Shown here: positions 26,904 through 35,908 of the stretch, piece by piece
Numbering within the stretch: the first letter of the stretch is position 1
How the letters are laid out: every line of letters begins with the position of its first letter
From: Pseudomonas sp. RIT409
GTDB taxonomy: Bacteria > Pseudomonadota > Gammaproteobacteria > Pseudomonadales > Pseudomonadaceae
Assembly: GCF_003052515.2 (NCBI RefSeq)
Contig: NZ_QARE02000003.1
Span: 310,001-374,000 of the forward strand
DNA: 64,000 nucleotides
Reading direction: 5' to 3'
Position numbers and translations under genes: made by a program
Notes under the pieces: model-generated
What the model was told of the DNA's origin: nothing
Seen by the model: the letters and a program-made list of their open reading frames with translations, nothing else
Database searches by the model: none

Positions 26904-28634
26904 TCAGCCCAGCAGTTGGCTCAACACTGCCCGCAGTTTTCCGGGCTTCACCGGCTTGTTCAACAGCGGCGCGTTGAGCGTCTGCAGCGCGTGTCGACAA
27001 CGGTCTGTTCGGTCGGCGGTGATCATCACGCAGGGAATCGCGACACCGAAGTGCGCGCGCAGGCGCGCCACCACGTCACACCCCAGCACGCCATGATCAA
27101 GATGAAAATCGAACAGAATCGTTTCGGGCGCCCGCCCCGCCAACACCTCCAGGGACGACGCTTCGTCGCTGGCGGTGAGCACCTCGCAGCCCCACTGGCC
27201 CAATAGCGCGGCCATGCTTTCCAGAATGCCGGTCTCGTTGTCGATGACCAGCAAACGACGGCCGGGCAAGGGATCACCGATACCGGCTTGTGGCTGAACG
27301 CTGACGGAGGCCGGAACAGGGACTTCGGCCGAGAGCGGCACGTCGAAAGCGAACACCGAGCCTCGGCCTGGGCGGGAGCGCACCTGAATGCTTCCACCGA
27401 GAATCCGCCCGATACGCTCGACGATGGCCAGCCCCAACCCGACGCCCTTGCGGTCCGACGTGCGCCCGACGTCAAGCTGATTGAATTCCAGAAAGATCGA
27501 TGCCAGACGGTCTGCCGCAATGCCACATCCGGTGTCCCAGACCTCGATCCGCAGGTGAGCCCCGCGCTTGCGCGCCCCCAGCAAAATGCCGCCTCGCTCG
27601 GTATAACGGCAGGCGTTGCTGAGGAAATTGCGCAATATCCGCGTCAACAGGCGAAAGTCGGTGCGAACGGCAAATGCGCCGATGTGCGCCCGCAAGCTCA
27701 ACCCCGCCGCCGCTGCCACAGGCTGGAATTCCGAGACGAGGGGCGCCAGCACCTCATCCAGTCGATACAGGTCGATGTCCGGCTGGATCGACGCCCGGTC
27801 GAACTTGGCGATGTCCAGCAGGTCGGTCAGCAGGTCCTCTGCCCCTTCCAGCGCGTGGTGAGTGCGTTCGACCAGGGTCGCCTCCGCCTGCGGCAGGTGA
27901 CGTTCGCGCAACGTCGAAATCAGCAAGCGGGCCGCGTTCAACGGCTGCAACAGATCGTGGCTGGCGGCCGCCAGGTATTTGTCCTTGCTGAGGTTGGCCG
28001 CTTCGGCAGCGTCCCGGGCGTCGCGCAAGTCGTGTTCGATCCGTTCGCGGCGAGCAATCTGCTGCTGAAGATTGAGGTTGGCCTCCCACAACTCGTCGGT
28101 CCGCGCGGCCACCCGTTGCTCCAACTGATCGTTGAGCTCCTGCAAGCGCTGTTGAGCCAGCTTGCGTTCGGTGATGTCCGCAACGAAACCCTCATACACG
28201 CCGTCTTCCTCGGGCTTGAGCAAGAGGCTCATCAGCACGTCGATGCAACGGCCGTCCTTGCGCTTCAGGCGAGTCTCGTAGCCTTGAACGCCGCCTTCGC
28301 GGGTCAAGGCCGTGACGATCCGGTTCATTTCAGGCTGACCGCCGACGAACAGGGCGCCGGCCAGGTCGTCGAGGGCCAGCAAGGCTTCTTGCGGATCGTC
28401 ATACCCCAGCATGCGCGCCAGCGCTGGGTTCGCCGCCCGCAACCCCTCATTCACACGCGCCTGGAAAATGCCATACACGGCATGTTCGAACAGCCATTTA
28501 TAGCGATTGCGCTCGTTCTCCAGCTCCGCCAGACGCAGCGTCAGCTCCGGGTAATGGCTTTTGCGCGTCGAGTGATTGCCCAGACCGAGCAGCGCGGTCA
28601 GCGCGTTTTCCCGGGGATCAGAGGGCTTCGCCAT
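26904..28634 (-). CDS. ercS: PAS hybrid histidine kinase, ErcS-like
   Basis: A 576-residue soluble hybrid kinase with an N-terminal coiled coil, a PAS domain (residues 50-165, FEHAVYGIFQARVNEGLRAAN), a second coiled coil, the H box AAASHDLLQPLNAARL near 230, HATPase motifs (NFLSNACRYT, DTGCGI, GVGLGLAIV) and a C-terminal receiver (LFDFHLDHGV). Its start overlaps the end of the iron alcohol dehydrogenase gene by 17 bases. This pairing matches the ercS/ercA arrangement of Pseudomonas ethanol-oxidation regulation. The symbol rests on architecture and context, so the exact orthology could be wrong. Confidence 0.85.
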   Translation of the reverse strand: MAKPSDPRENALTALLGLGNHSTRKSHYPELTLRLAELENERNRYKWLFEHAVYGIFQARVNEGLRAANPALARMLGYDDPQEALLALDDLAGALFVGGQPEMNRIVTALTREGGVQGYETRLKRKDGRCIDVLMSLLLKPEEDGVYEGFVADITERKLAQQRLQELNDQLEQRVAARTDELWEANLNLQQQIARRERIEHDLRDARDAAEAANLSKDKYLAAASHDLLQPLNAARLLISTLRERHLPQAEATLVERTHHALEGAEDLLTDLLDIAKFDRASIQPDIDLYRLDEVLAPLVSEFQPVAAAAGLSLRAHIGAFAVRTDFRLLTRILRNFLSNACRYTERGGILLGARKRGAHLRIEVWDTGCGIAADRLASIFLEFNQLDVGRTSDRKGVGLGLAIVERIGRILGGSIQVRSRPGRGSVFAFDVPLSAEVPVPASVSVQPQAGIGDPLPGRRLLVIDNETGILESMAALLGQWGCEVLTASDEASSLEVLAGRAPETILFDFHLDHGVLGCDVVARLRAHFGVAIPCVMITADRTDRCRHALQTLNAPLLNKPVKPGKLRAVLSQLLG

Positions 28635-29781
28635 ACACCACTTCGACGTCGCGCTGACTCGAGGCCCGGGGGTTGGTCAGGATGCATGGATCACCCATGG
28701 CGTGGCGGGAGAGGAACGGGATGTCGCTGCTGCTCACACCGTGCCGACCGAGGGTTTCGTGAAAGCCGATCTGGCGCTTGAGCGCGATCAGGTGCTCGAC
28801 CAGGCGTTTGCTGATGGCCGCGTGGTTGAGGCCTCGGCAATCGATGCCCAGCGTCTCGGCGATGACCTTGAAGCGCTCCGGGGCGGAGCTGTAGTTGAAG
28901 GCCACCACGTGCTCGACCAACACCGCGTTGCACAAGCCGTGCGGCAGGTCGAGGAAGCCACCCAGGCTGTGGGACATGGCGTGCACCGCCCCCAGGATCG
29001 CGTTGGAAAATGCCAGGCCCGCCTGCATGCTGCCCAGCATGATTTTTTCTCGCAGGGCGAGGTCTGCGGGGCTGGCGATCATCTGTACCAGATGCCCATT
29101 GATCAGACGCATGGCCTCCAGTGCGTGAGGGTCGGTCAGCGGCCCGTGGCCGGTGGACACGAACGCCTCGATGGCATGGACCAACGCGTCGATCCCGGTA
29201 CAGGCAGACAGGAACGGGTCCATGCTCAGGGTGGTTTGCGGGTCGATCAACGCCACATCCGGCACCACGGCCTTGCTCACGATGGAAAACTTCATTCGCT
29301 CCTGCTGATCGGAAATGATCACGAACTGCGAGACGTCCGCTGAGGTGCCCGCGGTGGTCGGGATCAGAATCAGCGGCGGGCTGGGCACCCGGAGGGTATC
29401 CACGCCTTCGAACTCTAGAATGTTGCGCCCGTGCGCCACGGCAATGCCGATCGCCTTGCCGCAATCCATCGGGCTGCCGCCGCCGACGGCGACGATGACA
29501 TCGCAGCCGTGTTCCCGATAGCACTCGGCCCCCCGCATCACTTCCTCGACCCGAGGATTGGGCGACACTTCGCTGTACAAGAAGGTATCAAGCCCCTGGC
29601 CGTGCAGGCTGGCCTCGATGTCCGCGACCCAGCCGGCCGCGATGACCCCAGAGTCGCTGACGACCATCACCTTGCGCGCGCCGAACGTCCGGGCATAGTT
29701 GCCCACGCTGTGGCGGCTGCCCGCGCCGAAGATGATTTCCGGGGACACGAATTTACGCAGCGGGTTGAGGCTCTGGCTCAT
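28618..29781 (-). CDS. ercA: Iron-containing alcohol dehydrogenase, ErcA-like
   Basis: A 387-residue group III (iron-dependent) alcohol dehydrogenase; start chosen at MSQSLNPLRKF, which matches the family. The nucleotide motif is VAVGGGSPMDCGK near residues 96-108. The metal-binding region includes ALVHAIEAF, GAVHAMSHSLGGFLDLPHGLCN with the conserved histidines (about 250-275), and IGFHETL. ErcA-type enzymes have a regulatory part in induction of the ethanol oxidation system in Pseudomonas. The downstream overlap with a hybrid kinase gene supports this. The quinoprotein ethanol dehydrogenase genes are not in the window. Confidence 0.9.
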   Translation of the reverse strand: MSQSLNPLRKFVSPEIIFGAGSRHSVGNYARTFGARKVMVVSDSGVIAAGWVADIEASLHGQGLDTFLYSEVSPNPRVEEVMRGAECYREHGCDVIVAVGGGSPMDCGKAIGIAVAHGRNILEFEGVDTLRVPSPPLILIPTTAGTSADVSQFVIISDQQERMKFSIVSKAVVPDVALIDPQTTLSMDPFLSACTGIDALVHAIEAFVSTGHGPLTDPHALEAMRLINGHLVQMIASPADLALREKIMLGSMQAGLAFSNAILGAVHAMSHSLGGFLDLPHGLCNAVLVEHVVAFNYSSAPERFKVIAETLGIDCRGLNHAAISKRLVEHLIALKRQIGFHETLGRHGVSSSDIPFLSRHAMGDPCILTNPRASSQRDVEVVYGEAL

Positions 29782-29875
29782 GGCGGGCAGGTGATCGATT
29801 AGGCAGTTGATCGCCAGCGTAGAGCATCCGAACGGCAAAGCAATAGCACCTTGGTGCCGCTTTGGCGTAACCCGT

Positions 29876-30415
29876 TCAAAACAGCGGGACCTGCCTCGAG
29901 GGCTCGTTTCGGCCTCGTCGGGCCGGCGTTCGAGGCAGCCAGCCCTCCAGCGTCAACAGCCATTCTTTGGCTTCCAATCCACCGGCGAAACCGGTCAGTG
30001 CGCCGGAACGGCCGATCACCCGATGGCAGGGGGCGACGATAGAGATCGGATTTCGGCCATTGGCTGCACCCACCGCCCGCACCGCGGCGGGGTTGCCCAA
30101 TTGGGTGGCAATGTCCAGATAACTGCGGGTTTCGCCGAACGGAATCGTCAGCAACGCCTGCCAGACCTGCATCTGGAACGCGGTGCCGTGAAACGCCAGC
30201 GGCAGATCGAACCGATCACGCGCCCCTGCAAAGTACTCGGCCAGTTGCCGCTCGGTACGGTCCAGGATGTCACTGCCGCAATCCGGGTCCATTGCGCCGA
30301 GCAGTACCCGGCCAGGTCGGTCGTTTTCCCAGAGAATGGCCGCCAGTGCAGGGCCTTTGGCGATCAATTTCAATTGCCCGACCGGAGAATCGATGAAACG
30401 GTAAGTGAAGGTCAT
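29876..30415 (-). CDS. ogt: Methylated-DNA-protein-cysteine methyltransferase
   Basis: A 179-residue O6-alkylguanine-DNA alkyltransferase without an Ada regulatory domain. The active-site cysteine is in the IVAPCHRVIG motif near residue 131, followed by GFAGGLEAKEWLL. The helix-turn-helix recognition part includes VWQALLTIPFGETRSYLDIA. The start at MTFTYRF is supported by AGGAGCC 5 bases upstream. It transfers alkyl groups from O6-methylguanine to itself, once. Length and lack of an AraC domain favour Ogt over Ada. Confidence 0.94.
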   Translation of the reverse strand: MTFTYRFIDSPVGQLKLIAKGPALAAILWENDRPGRVLLGAMDPDCGSDILDRTERQLAEYFAGARDRFDLPLAFHGTAFQMQVWQALLTIPFGETRSYLDIATQLGNPAAVRAVGAANGRNPISIVAPCHRVIGRSGALTGFAGGLEAKEWLLTLEGWLPRTPARRGRNEPSRQVPLF

Positions 30416-30517
30416 GCCAGGCTCCTCGCTACGCGACGAGCGCCATATTACCGGGCGCCAAGGGCGAAACCATCCTGTTCTTGCGTTCAAATCACCCCGT
30501 GCAGAAGCGCCACCGGC

Positions 30518-31195
30518 TCAGGTGGGGCACCCCACCGCACCATCATTCAGATTTTGTTTGTAGTTTTCGTACTGCAAAGTCGCTTTGCCGTCGTTCCATT
30601 TCAGGGTCAGCACCATCACCGAATCGAAGTCATCGCCGGTCCAGTCCTGAACCAGTTTCAGGTCTTGGCCGGAGGCCCGCTCGGCGACCTTGTTGATCAG
30701 CTCAGGCAAGTAGCCGTGGGACCAGGCGGTGTAAATGGTCGCGTCGTGGTATTTGTCGCGCATGAGCTCACGGGCCAGGTCGCTGGTGTCGTTGGCCGCG
30801 AAGTCGATATTGACCGGCAATCCCAACTTGATGGCGCTGGGCCCTACGGTCATTAGAGGGCGCAGATAGCTGTAGGAATGGTCGCCGTCACCTTCTTCCA
30901 CCCGGCGGTTGGGGTTGGCGGCGAAGATGAAATCGGCGTTGCCGAACGTATTCGGCAAAACGGTGGACAGGTCAATGGCGCGGTTCAAGCCTTGGCAATT
31001 CAGCTGCCCCAGCCCACTCTCGGGTTTCTCGGCGTGGCGCAGGAAAACCAGCGTCTGCGTACCATCCTTCGGCTCGGCGTGCACCCCCTTGCCCGCGGCG
31101 AACCAGAACAGCGCAGAGCCCAGCAGCAGCAAAGGGAGGGAGAGACAAGCGAGACGTTGCAACGGCGTTGAAGCGTTTGTTTTGAAGAAGGTCAT
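30518..31195 (-). CDS. Membrane-anchored histidine phosphatase-like protein
   Basis: A 225-residue histidine-phosphatase-superfamily protein exported or anchored by an N-terminal hydrophobic segment (LACLSLPLLLLGSALFWFAAG, residues 14-34). The start is MTFFKTNAS; the frame continues upstream without family similarity. The nucleophile motif is VFLRHAEKPE at about residue 50, and TAWSHGYLPELI near 150 supplies the second histidine. The periplasmic location separates it from the cytoplasmic paralogue at 7.1 kb. Substrate unknown. Confidence 0.85.
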   Translation of the reverse strand: MTFFKTNASTPLQRLACLSLPLLLLGSALFWFAAGKGVHAEPKDGTQTLVFLRHAEKPESGLGQLNCQGLNRAIDLSTVLPNTFGNADFIFAANPNRRVEEGDGDHSYSYLRPLMTVGPSAIKLGLPVNIDFAANDTSDLARELMRDKYHDATIYTAWSHGYLPELINKVAERASGQDLKLVQDWTGDDFDSVMVLTLKWNDGKATLQYENYKQNLNDGAVGCPT

Positions 31196-31399
31196 GGTGG
31201 CCCGGGTTCTGTGTGAAGGGCGGACGCGCCCTGAACAACTTCCCTGTCCGCTGGCATCACTGGCCAACGCAGTTTGGTGAAACTTTATGTCCGTATGAAG
31301 AATGACCATCAGAGGCGAAAACACATCAAAGGTTGCATGCAAGCCCCTGATCTCGCGCGGTAATCGCCGAACGGTAGGTAAGCGAATGTTACAGCGCGC

Positions 31400-32536
31400 T
31401 CAAGCCGTCGCTTCGCGCACCTTGTAACGGCTGCAGATGATCGCGCTGATGACCACCGCCAGGCCGGCCAGGCTGTACACCCAGGATGGGGACGCAATGG
31501 GCAGAAGCACCCCTGCCAGCAGCGGTCCGACACCGGCCCCCACGTCTCTCCACACCGCATTGCCCGCCAAGGCCTGCACCCGTGCCGCGCCGGGGTTGCG
31601 TTCGGCCACCAGCGTGGTGACCAAAGGCAATTGCAGCGCCCGGAGGATCAAGACGCTGCCGGCGCCGATGATCAGCCAATGAAAACCAAAAGCAGTGAGC
31701 GCCAGCGTCGTGAGCCCGGAAAAGATCACCAACATGCGCACAGCGCCAAAGTGCGCCGCCGCCCGGCCACCCAAGGGGCTGAGCAGCATTTCCGAGGCAT
31801 AGCGCAGGGCCAGCAGCACACCGGCAATGAACACGGCATTGCCTCCCAGCACCGATTGCGCTTGCAGGGAGAGGCCGAAAATGAACAGCCCGTCCAGTGC
31901 CACACCTTCGACGAAGGACCACATGGCGATACTGTCCGGCGCCTTGAAACGCCGCCCGCCCGTGCTGGGCATCGCGTGGGCCAGGTCAGGCAAGCCTCTG
32001 GCGACCACCCAGGCAACCAGCGAGCAACAGCCCAGAATCAGGAAGATCACCCGAGGCCCGAAATGCAGGCTGATCAGGGCCCCCAATGGCAAAGCCAGCA
32101 TCGGCCCGATGGCGATGATCGCCCGTGAAGTCCCCGACCGGCGAGCGGCCCCGGCGGGTTCGGAGGTGGCCAAGGCTTGGGTCGAGAGGTTCAGCGCACC
32201 GAAGGTCAGCCCCCACCCCAGGCGCAGGATCAGCAGCCACCAGAAACCGACGAAAAACGAATTGCCGAATGCACACAGCGCCGAGACCAGCGCCGCCAGC
32301 ATCACCGTGGGGCGGTCCCCGTGGCGGGCGTAGAAGCGCACGACATAGCTGTAGCCGAAGATCCGCACCAATCGATTGGCGGCCAGCAGAATCCCGGCCT
32401 CCGGCAGGCTGATACCGAAGGCCTCGGCGTTCATCGGCAGCAACAGATACAACAGGACATCACTGGGCAGGCACAGACTGAGAACAGTCGCCGAACGGCG
32501 TGATGCGGCGTCGGCAGCTCGGGCAGGGGCAGACAT
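31400..32536 (-). CDS. MFS transporter
   Basis: A 378-residue major facilitator with about twelve hydrophobic helices. The start at MSAPARAADAA is chosen over an ATG eight codons upstream. Between helices 2 and 3 the motif is FYARHGDRPTVMLAA, a version of the GxxxDRxGRR loop. Helix 5 carries GPMLALPLGALISLHFGPR (motif C-like antiporter signature), which suggests export by proton antiport. A divergent 424-base region separates it from ptxS. Substrate unknown. Confidence 0.88.
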   Translation of the reverse strand: MSAPARAADAASRRSATVLSLCLPSDVLLYLLLPMNAEAFGISLPEAGILLAANRLVRIFGYSYVVRFYARHGDRPTVMLAALVSALCAFGNSFFVGFWWLLILRLGWGLTFGALNLSTQALATSEPAGAARRSGTSRAIIAIGPMLALPLGALISLHFGPRVIFLILGCCSLVAWVVARGLPDLAHAMPSTGGRRFKAPDSIAMWSFVEGVALDGLFIFGLSLQAQSVLGGNAVFIAGVLLALRYASEMLLSPLGGRAAAHFGAVRMLVIFSGLTTLALTAFGFHWLIIGAGSVLILRALQLPLVTTLVAERNPGAARVQALAGNAVWRDVGAGVGPLLAGVLLPIASPSWVYSLAGLAVVISAIICSRYKVREATA

Positions 32537-32960
32537 GCGCAGAAAGGTCCTGTAACACAATTGAAAGATGCAGCATGCAGAACGTGAAGGCTCGCTGACA
32601 ATGTTTATCTTTCCCGGTCGGGGTTCGCTGGTTCATTTCGCTATTTAGTTGAGTAGGCGCCATCCCCTTCCTCCGCCATCGTCAAACGACCTGCCCGCTG
32701 TTGGTCTGGCAACAGCGGTTCAGCATTGTGTTGCGCTTTTTGACCTCACTTATGCCCTTGATCAGGGCTCAGGTCAGGCGCTGGTCGTCTGGCCCGGTCG
32801 CCCTGCTGAATGACAGGGCCCGTTTCGAGTACCCCCCCCATCACCTTTCATCCGATCCCGAGTTGACGACGCGTTCGCTTTGGTGTTTCCTGAAACCGGT
32901 TTCAGAGCCACACGCGCTCTGCCTCGAACGCCTGCTGACAACTCCAATAAGGGCCAGGCC
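32537..32960. other. Divergent region between the MFS gene and ptxS
   Basis: It holds the ptxS operator at 32891-32904 and presumably two divergent promoters. An AT-richer patch lies at about 32600-32660. No further gene is supported. Confidence 0.5.
32891..32904. promoter_or_regulatory. PtxS operator upstream of ptxS
   Basis: A perfect 14-base palindrome TGAAACCGGTTTCA, 57 bases before the ptxS start. This is the known PtxS recognition sequence in Pseudomonas. An identical copy lies before kguE. It indicates autoregulation, relieved by 2-ketogluconate. Confidence 0.93.
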
Positions 32961-33983
32961 ATGAACAGCATTCCACTGCAGACGCGCGCCCGCGTCACCA
33001 TGAACGATGTCGCCGACCTGGCCGGCGTGTCCAAGGCCAGCGTCTCGCGTTTCATCGGCGACGACCGCCAGCTCCTGTCCGAAGCCATCGCCCAGCGCAT
33101 CGAGCAGGCCATCGACACCCTCGGCTATCGCCCCAACCAGATGGCCCGCGGCCTCAAACGCGGGCGTACCCGCCTGATCGGCATGCTGGTGGCGGACATT
33201 CGCAACCCCTATTCCATTGCCGTGATGCACGGCGTCGAAACCGCTTGCCGCAAGCACGGTTACAGCCTCGTGGTGTGCAATACCGATCGCGACGACGAGC
33301 AGGAACGCCTGCACCTCGCAGCGCTGCGCTCGTACAACATCGAAGGCCTGATCGTGAATACGCTGGGCCACCACCTCGACGAATTGCGCGAACTGCACAA
33401 CGAGTTGCCTATGGTGTTGGTTGACCGCAAAGTCGATCAGTTGCAAAGCGATCTGGTGGGCCTCGACAACATTGACGCCGTGAATCAGGCACTCGACCAC
33501 CTGCAAGCGTCGGGTTTCCGCGACATTCTCATGGTCACCGAGCCTCAGGACGGCACCAGCTCGCGCATCGAACGGGTCGAGGCATTCAACGCGGGCATCG
33601 CCGCTCGCTCGGCGCTGCGGGGCGACGTGACGGAAACCGGCGATCACCTTGCGCAGGACCTGCGCGCCTTTCTCGCGAACACCGGCCACGGCCCAAAAGC
33701 GGTATTCACCGGCAACGGGGTCGCCACCCTCTGCACCACGCGTCACTTGCACGAGTTGGGCTGCCAGCTATTCGACGACATCGGCCTGATCGCACTCGAC
33801 GACCTGGACTGGTACCCGTTGGTGGGGAGCGGCATCACCGCCCTCGCGCAACCGACCCACGACATTGGCGTCACGGCTTTCGAGTGCCTGCTCGATCGCT
33901 TACGCGGGGATCGAGAGCCCACGCGGCTGTATGACTTCTCGGCGCAACTGATCGTCCGCGGGTCCACTCGCCGACGCGGCTGA
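32961..33983 (+). CDS. ptxS: LacI-family repressor PtxS
   Basis: A 340-residue LacI/GalR repressor. The start is MNSIPLQTRARVTMNDVADLAG, in line with the helix-turn-helix MNDVADLAGVSKASVSRFI at residues 14-32 and the hinge helix YRPNQMARGLKRGRT. The periplasmic-binding-like effector domain follows (IGMLVADIRNPY, IGLIALDDLDWYPLVGSGITAL). It represses the 2-ketogluconate genes kguEKTD and itself by binding the two TGAAACCGGTTTCA sites seen here, and 2-ketogluconate is the inducer. Gene order and operators make the identification secure. Confidence 0.95.
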   Translation: MNSIPLQTRARVTMNDVADLAGVSKASVSRFIGDDRQLLSEAIAQRIEQAIDTLGYRPNQMARGLKRGRTRLIGMLVADIRNPYSIAVMHGVETACRKHGYSLVVCNTDRDDEQERLHLAALRSYNIEGLIVNTLGHHLDELRELHNELPMVLVDRKVDQLQSDLVGLDNIDAVNQALDHLQASGFRDILMVTEPQDGTSSRIERVEAFNAGIAARSALRGDVTETGDHLAQDLRAFLANTGHGPKAVFTGNGVATLCTTRHLHELGCQLFDDIGLIALDDLDWYPLVGSGITALAQPTHDIGVTAFECLLDRLRGDREPTRLYDFSAQLIVRGSTRRRG

Positions 33984-34056
33984 AAAGCGCCGCCGCAGGT
34001 CGCCCTGGCCTGCCAATTGAACGAACTTTGCTGAAAGGCGCGAGTTCGAACGAAAA

Positions 34057-34070
34057 TGAAACCGGTTTCA
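34057..34070. promoter_or_regulatory. PtxS operator upstream of kguE
   Basis: A second perfect TGAAACCGGTTTCA palindrome, ending 13 bases before the kguE start codon and immediately before the GAGGA ribosome site. A repressor here would sit at or downstream of the transcription start and block the kgu operon. Confidence 0.93.
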
Positions 34071-34083
34071 GAGGACGATAACA

Positions 34084-34881
34084 ATGAACCGATACCCCGT
34101 AGCCATTAGCCTGGGCGCCTACGGTGCCGATTTGGTCCGCGAACGTGGACAGGCGGTTTTCATACCGCTACTGGCAGACGCCGGCGTGACGCGGATCGAA
34201 TTGCGCGAAGAGCTCTTCACCGGTCGCGAGGACTTCTCCGCCCTCGCCGAAGCCATTCGCGCCCAGGGCCTTGAATGCCTGTATTCGGCGCCGTTGGAGC
34301 TCTGGCCAACGGATCGGCGCCACCCCAATCCGGAACTGGAATCTGCTCTGCAGCGGGCCCATGCCTGTGGCGCCACGTGGCTGAAGGTTTCGCTGGGCCA
34401 CCTGACAGAAGACAGTGACGTCGCCGCACTGGCAGACCGACTGGCCCGCTACGACATCCAACTGCTGGTGGAAAACGACCAGACCGCGCAAGGGGGGCGC
34501 ATCGAGCCGCTGGTGCGTTTCTTCGCGCGCGTCGAGGCCTTGCAGATGCCCATCAGCATGACCTTCGACATCGGCAACTGGATGTGGCAGGAACAATCGG
34601 CCAGTGCCGCCGCGCGGCAGTTGGGTCGCCATGTCCGCTACGTGCATTGTAAGGCGGTCGCGCGCAACGCGGCGGGGAAACTGGTCGCCGTCCCGCCCCG
34701 CGCCGCAGACCTGCACCTGTGGGAGCAGTTGTTCAGGCACATGCCCAGCGGCGTGCCCCGCGCCGTCGAATACCCTTTACAGGGCGAAGACCTGCTTGAA
34801 ATCACCCGGCTTCAGGTTCAGACCCTGGCGAGCCTGGGCCAGCCTGAACCGCAATCGACGGAGGCGTTGAGCCATGTCTGA
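34084..34881 (+). CDS. kguE: 2-ketogluconate locus epimerase/isomerase KguE
   Basis: A 265-residue TIM-barrel protein of the sugar phosphate isomerase/epimerase (AP endonuclease 2-like) family. Metal-binding positions are visible in [17 protein letters not shown] and YVHCKAV. It is the first gene of the kgu operon; its precise reaction in 2-ketogluconate use is not well defined in what I know. It overlaps kguK by 8 bases. Confidence 0.92.
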   Translation: MNRYPVAISLGAYGADLVRERGQAVFIPLLADAGVTRIELREELFTGREDFSALAEAIRAQGLECLYSAPLELWPTDRRHPNPELESALQRAHACGATWLKVSLGHLTEDSDVAALADRLARYDIQLLVENDQTAQGGRIEPLVRFFARVEALQMPISMTFDIGNWMWQEQSASAAARQLGRHVRYVHCKAVARNAAGKLVAVPPRAADLHLWEQLFRHMPSGVPRAVEYPLQGEDLLEITRLQVQTLASLGQPEPQSTEALSHV

Positions 34882-35833
34882 CATCGATATCCTCTCGTTC
34901 GGCGAAACCATGACCATGCTGGTGGCCGAGCAGGCCGGTGATCTGGCGGCTGTGCGGCATTTCGAGAAACGCATCGCCGGTGCTGACAGCAATGTGGCCA
35001 TCGGCCTGTCGCGGCTGGGGTTCAAGGTGGCCTGGCTGAGCCGGGTAGGCAATGACTCCATGGGCCGCTTCGTGACCGACAGCCTCTCTAAAGAAGGCGT
35101 CGACTGCCGTCATGTCACCGTCGATCCGTCGCACCCGACCGGCTTCCAATTCAAGTCACTGGAGCTGGAAGGCGCCGATCCGGTGGTCGAGTACTTTCGA
35201 CGCGGTTCAGCGGCCAGTCACCTGTCCATCCATGACATCGTGCCCGACCTGCTGAAAGCGCGGCACTTGCACGCGACGGGCATTCCCGCTGCGCTTTCCG
35301 ACACCTGCCGCGACTTGTCCCACACGCTGATGAGCCAGATGCGCGATGCCGGGCGCAGCGTGTCGTTCGACCCCAACCTGCGCCCCTCGCTGTGGCCAAG
35401 GCAGGCCACGATGATCCGCGAGGTCAACCGCCTGGCCAGCCTCGCCCACTGGGTCATGCCGGGGCTGGCGGAAGGCGAAGTGCTCACCGGCTTCGACACC
35501 CCGGGCGACATCGCTCAGTTCTATCTGGACCTGGGCGTCGAAGCCGTGATCATCAAACTCGGTGCCAAAGGCGCGTACTACCGCACGCAGCTCAACGAGG
35601 CGTTCATTCCGGGTGTACCGGTGGCGACAGTCATCGACACGGTTGGCGCAGGCGACGGCTTTGCAGTGGGCGTCATCAGCGCGTTACTGGAAAACCTCGA
35701 CTTCGCCCAGGCGACTGCCCGTGGCAACTGGATCGGCAGCCAGGCGGTGCAAAGTCGCGGCGACATGGAAGGCCTGCCGACCCAGGGGGCCTTGCGGTTG
35801 GCCGAGCGCGCACCTCGACGACAGAGCGCCTGA
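34874..35833 (+). CDS. kguK: 2-ketogluconate kinase
   Basis: A 319-residue PfkB/ribokinase-family kinase that phosphorylates 2-keto-D-gluconate to 2-keto-6-phosphogluconate. The N-terminal signature is [20 protein letters not shown] (residues 34-53) and the C-terminal PfkB signature 2 is [12 protein letters not shown] near 256-267, holding the catalytic Asp. It starts inside kguE (8-base overlap), so translation is coupled. Confidence 0.95.
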   Translation: MSDIDILSFGETMTMLVAEQAGDLAAVRHFEKRIAGADSNVAIGLSRLGFKVAWLSRVGNDSMGRFVTDSLSKEGVDCRHVTVDPSHPTGFQFKSLELEGADPVVEYFRRGSAASHLSIHDIVPDLLKARHLHATGIPAALSDTCRDLSHTLMSQMRDAGRSVSFDPNLRPSLWPRQATMIREVNRLASLAHWVMPGLAEGEVLTGFDTPGDIAQFYLDLGVEAVIIKLGAKGAYYRTQLNEAFIPGVPVATVIDTVGAGDGFAVGVISALLENLDFAQATARGNWIGSQAVQSRGDMEGLPTQGALRLAERAPRRQSA

Positions 35834-35908
35834 ACGAGGTCAACGTTTACCTGCACATTTTTGCCCCATACCTGCTGCAACAAAAACAACATGCTCAGGA
35901 AGCCCGAC

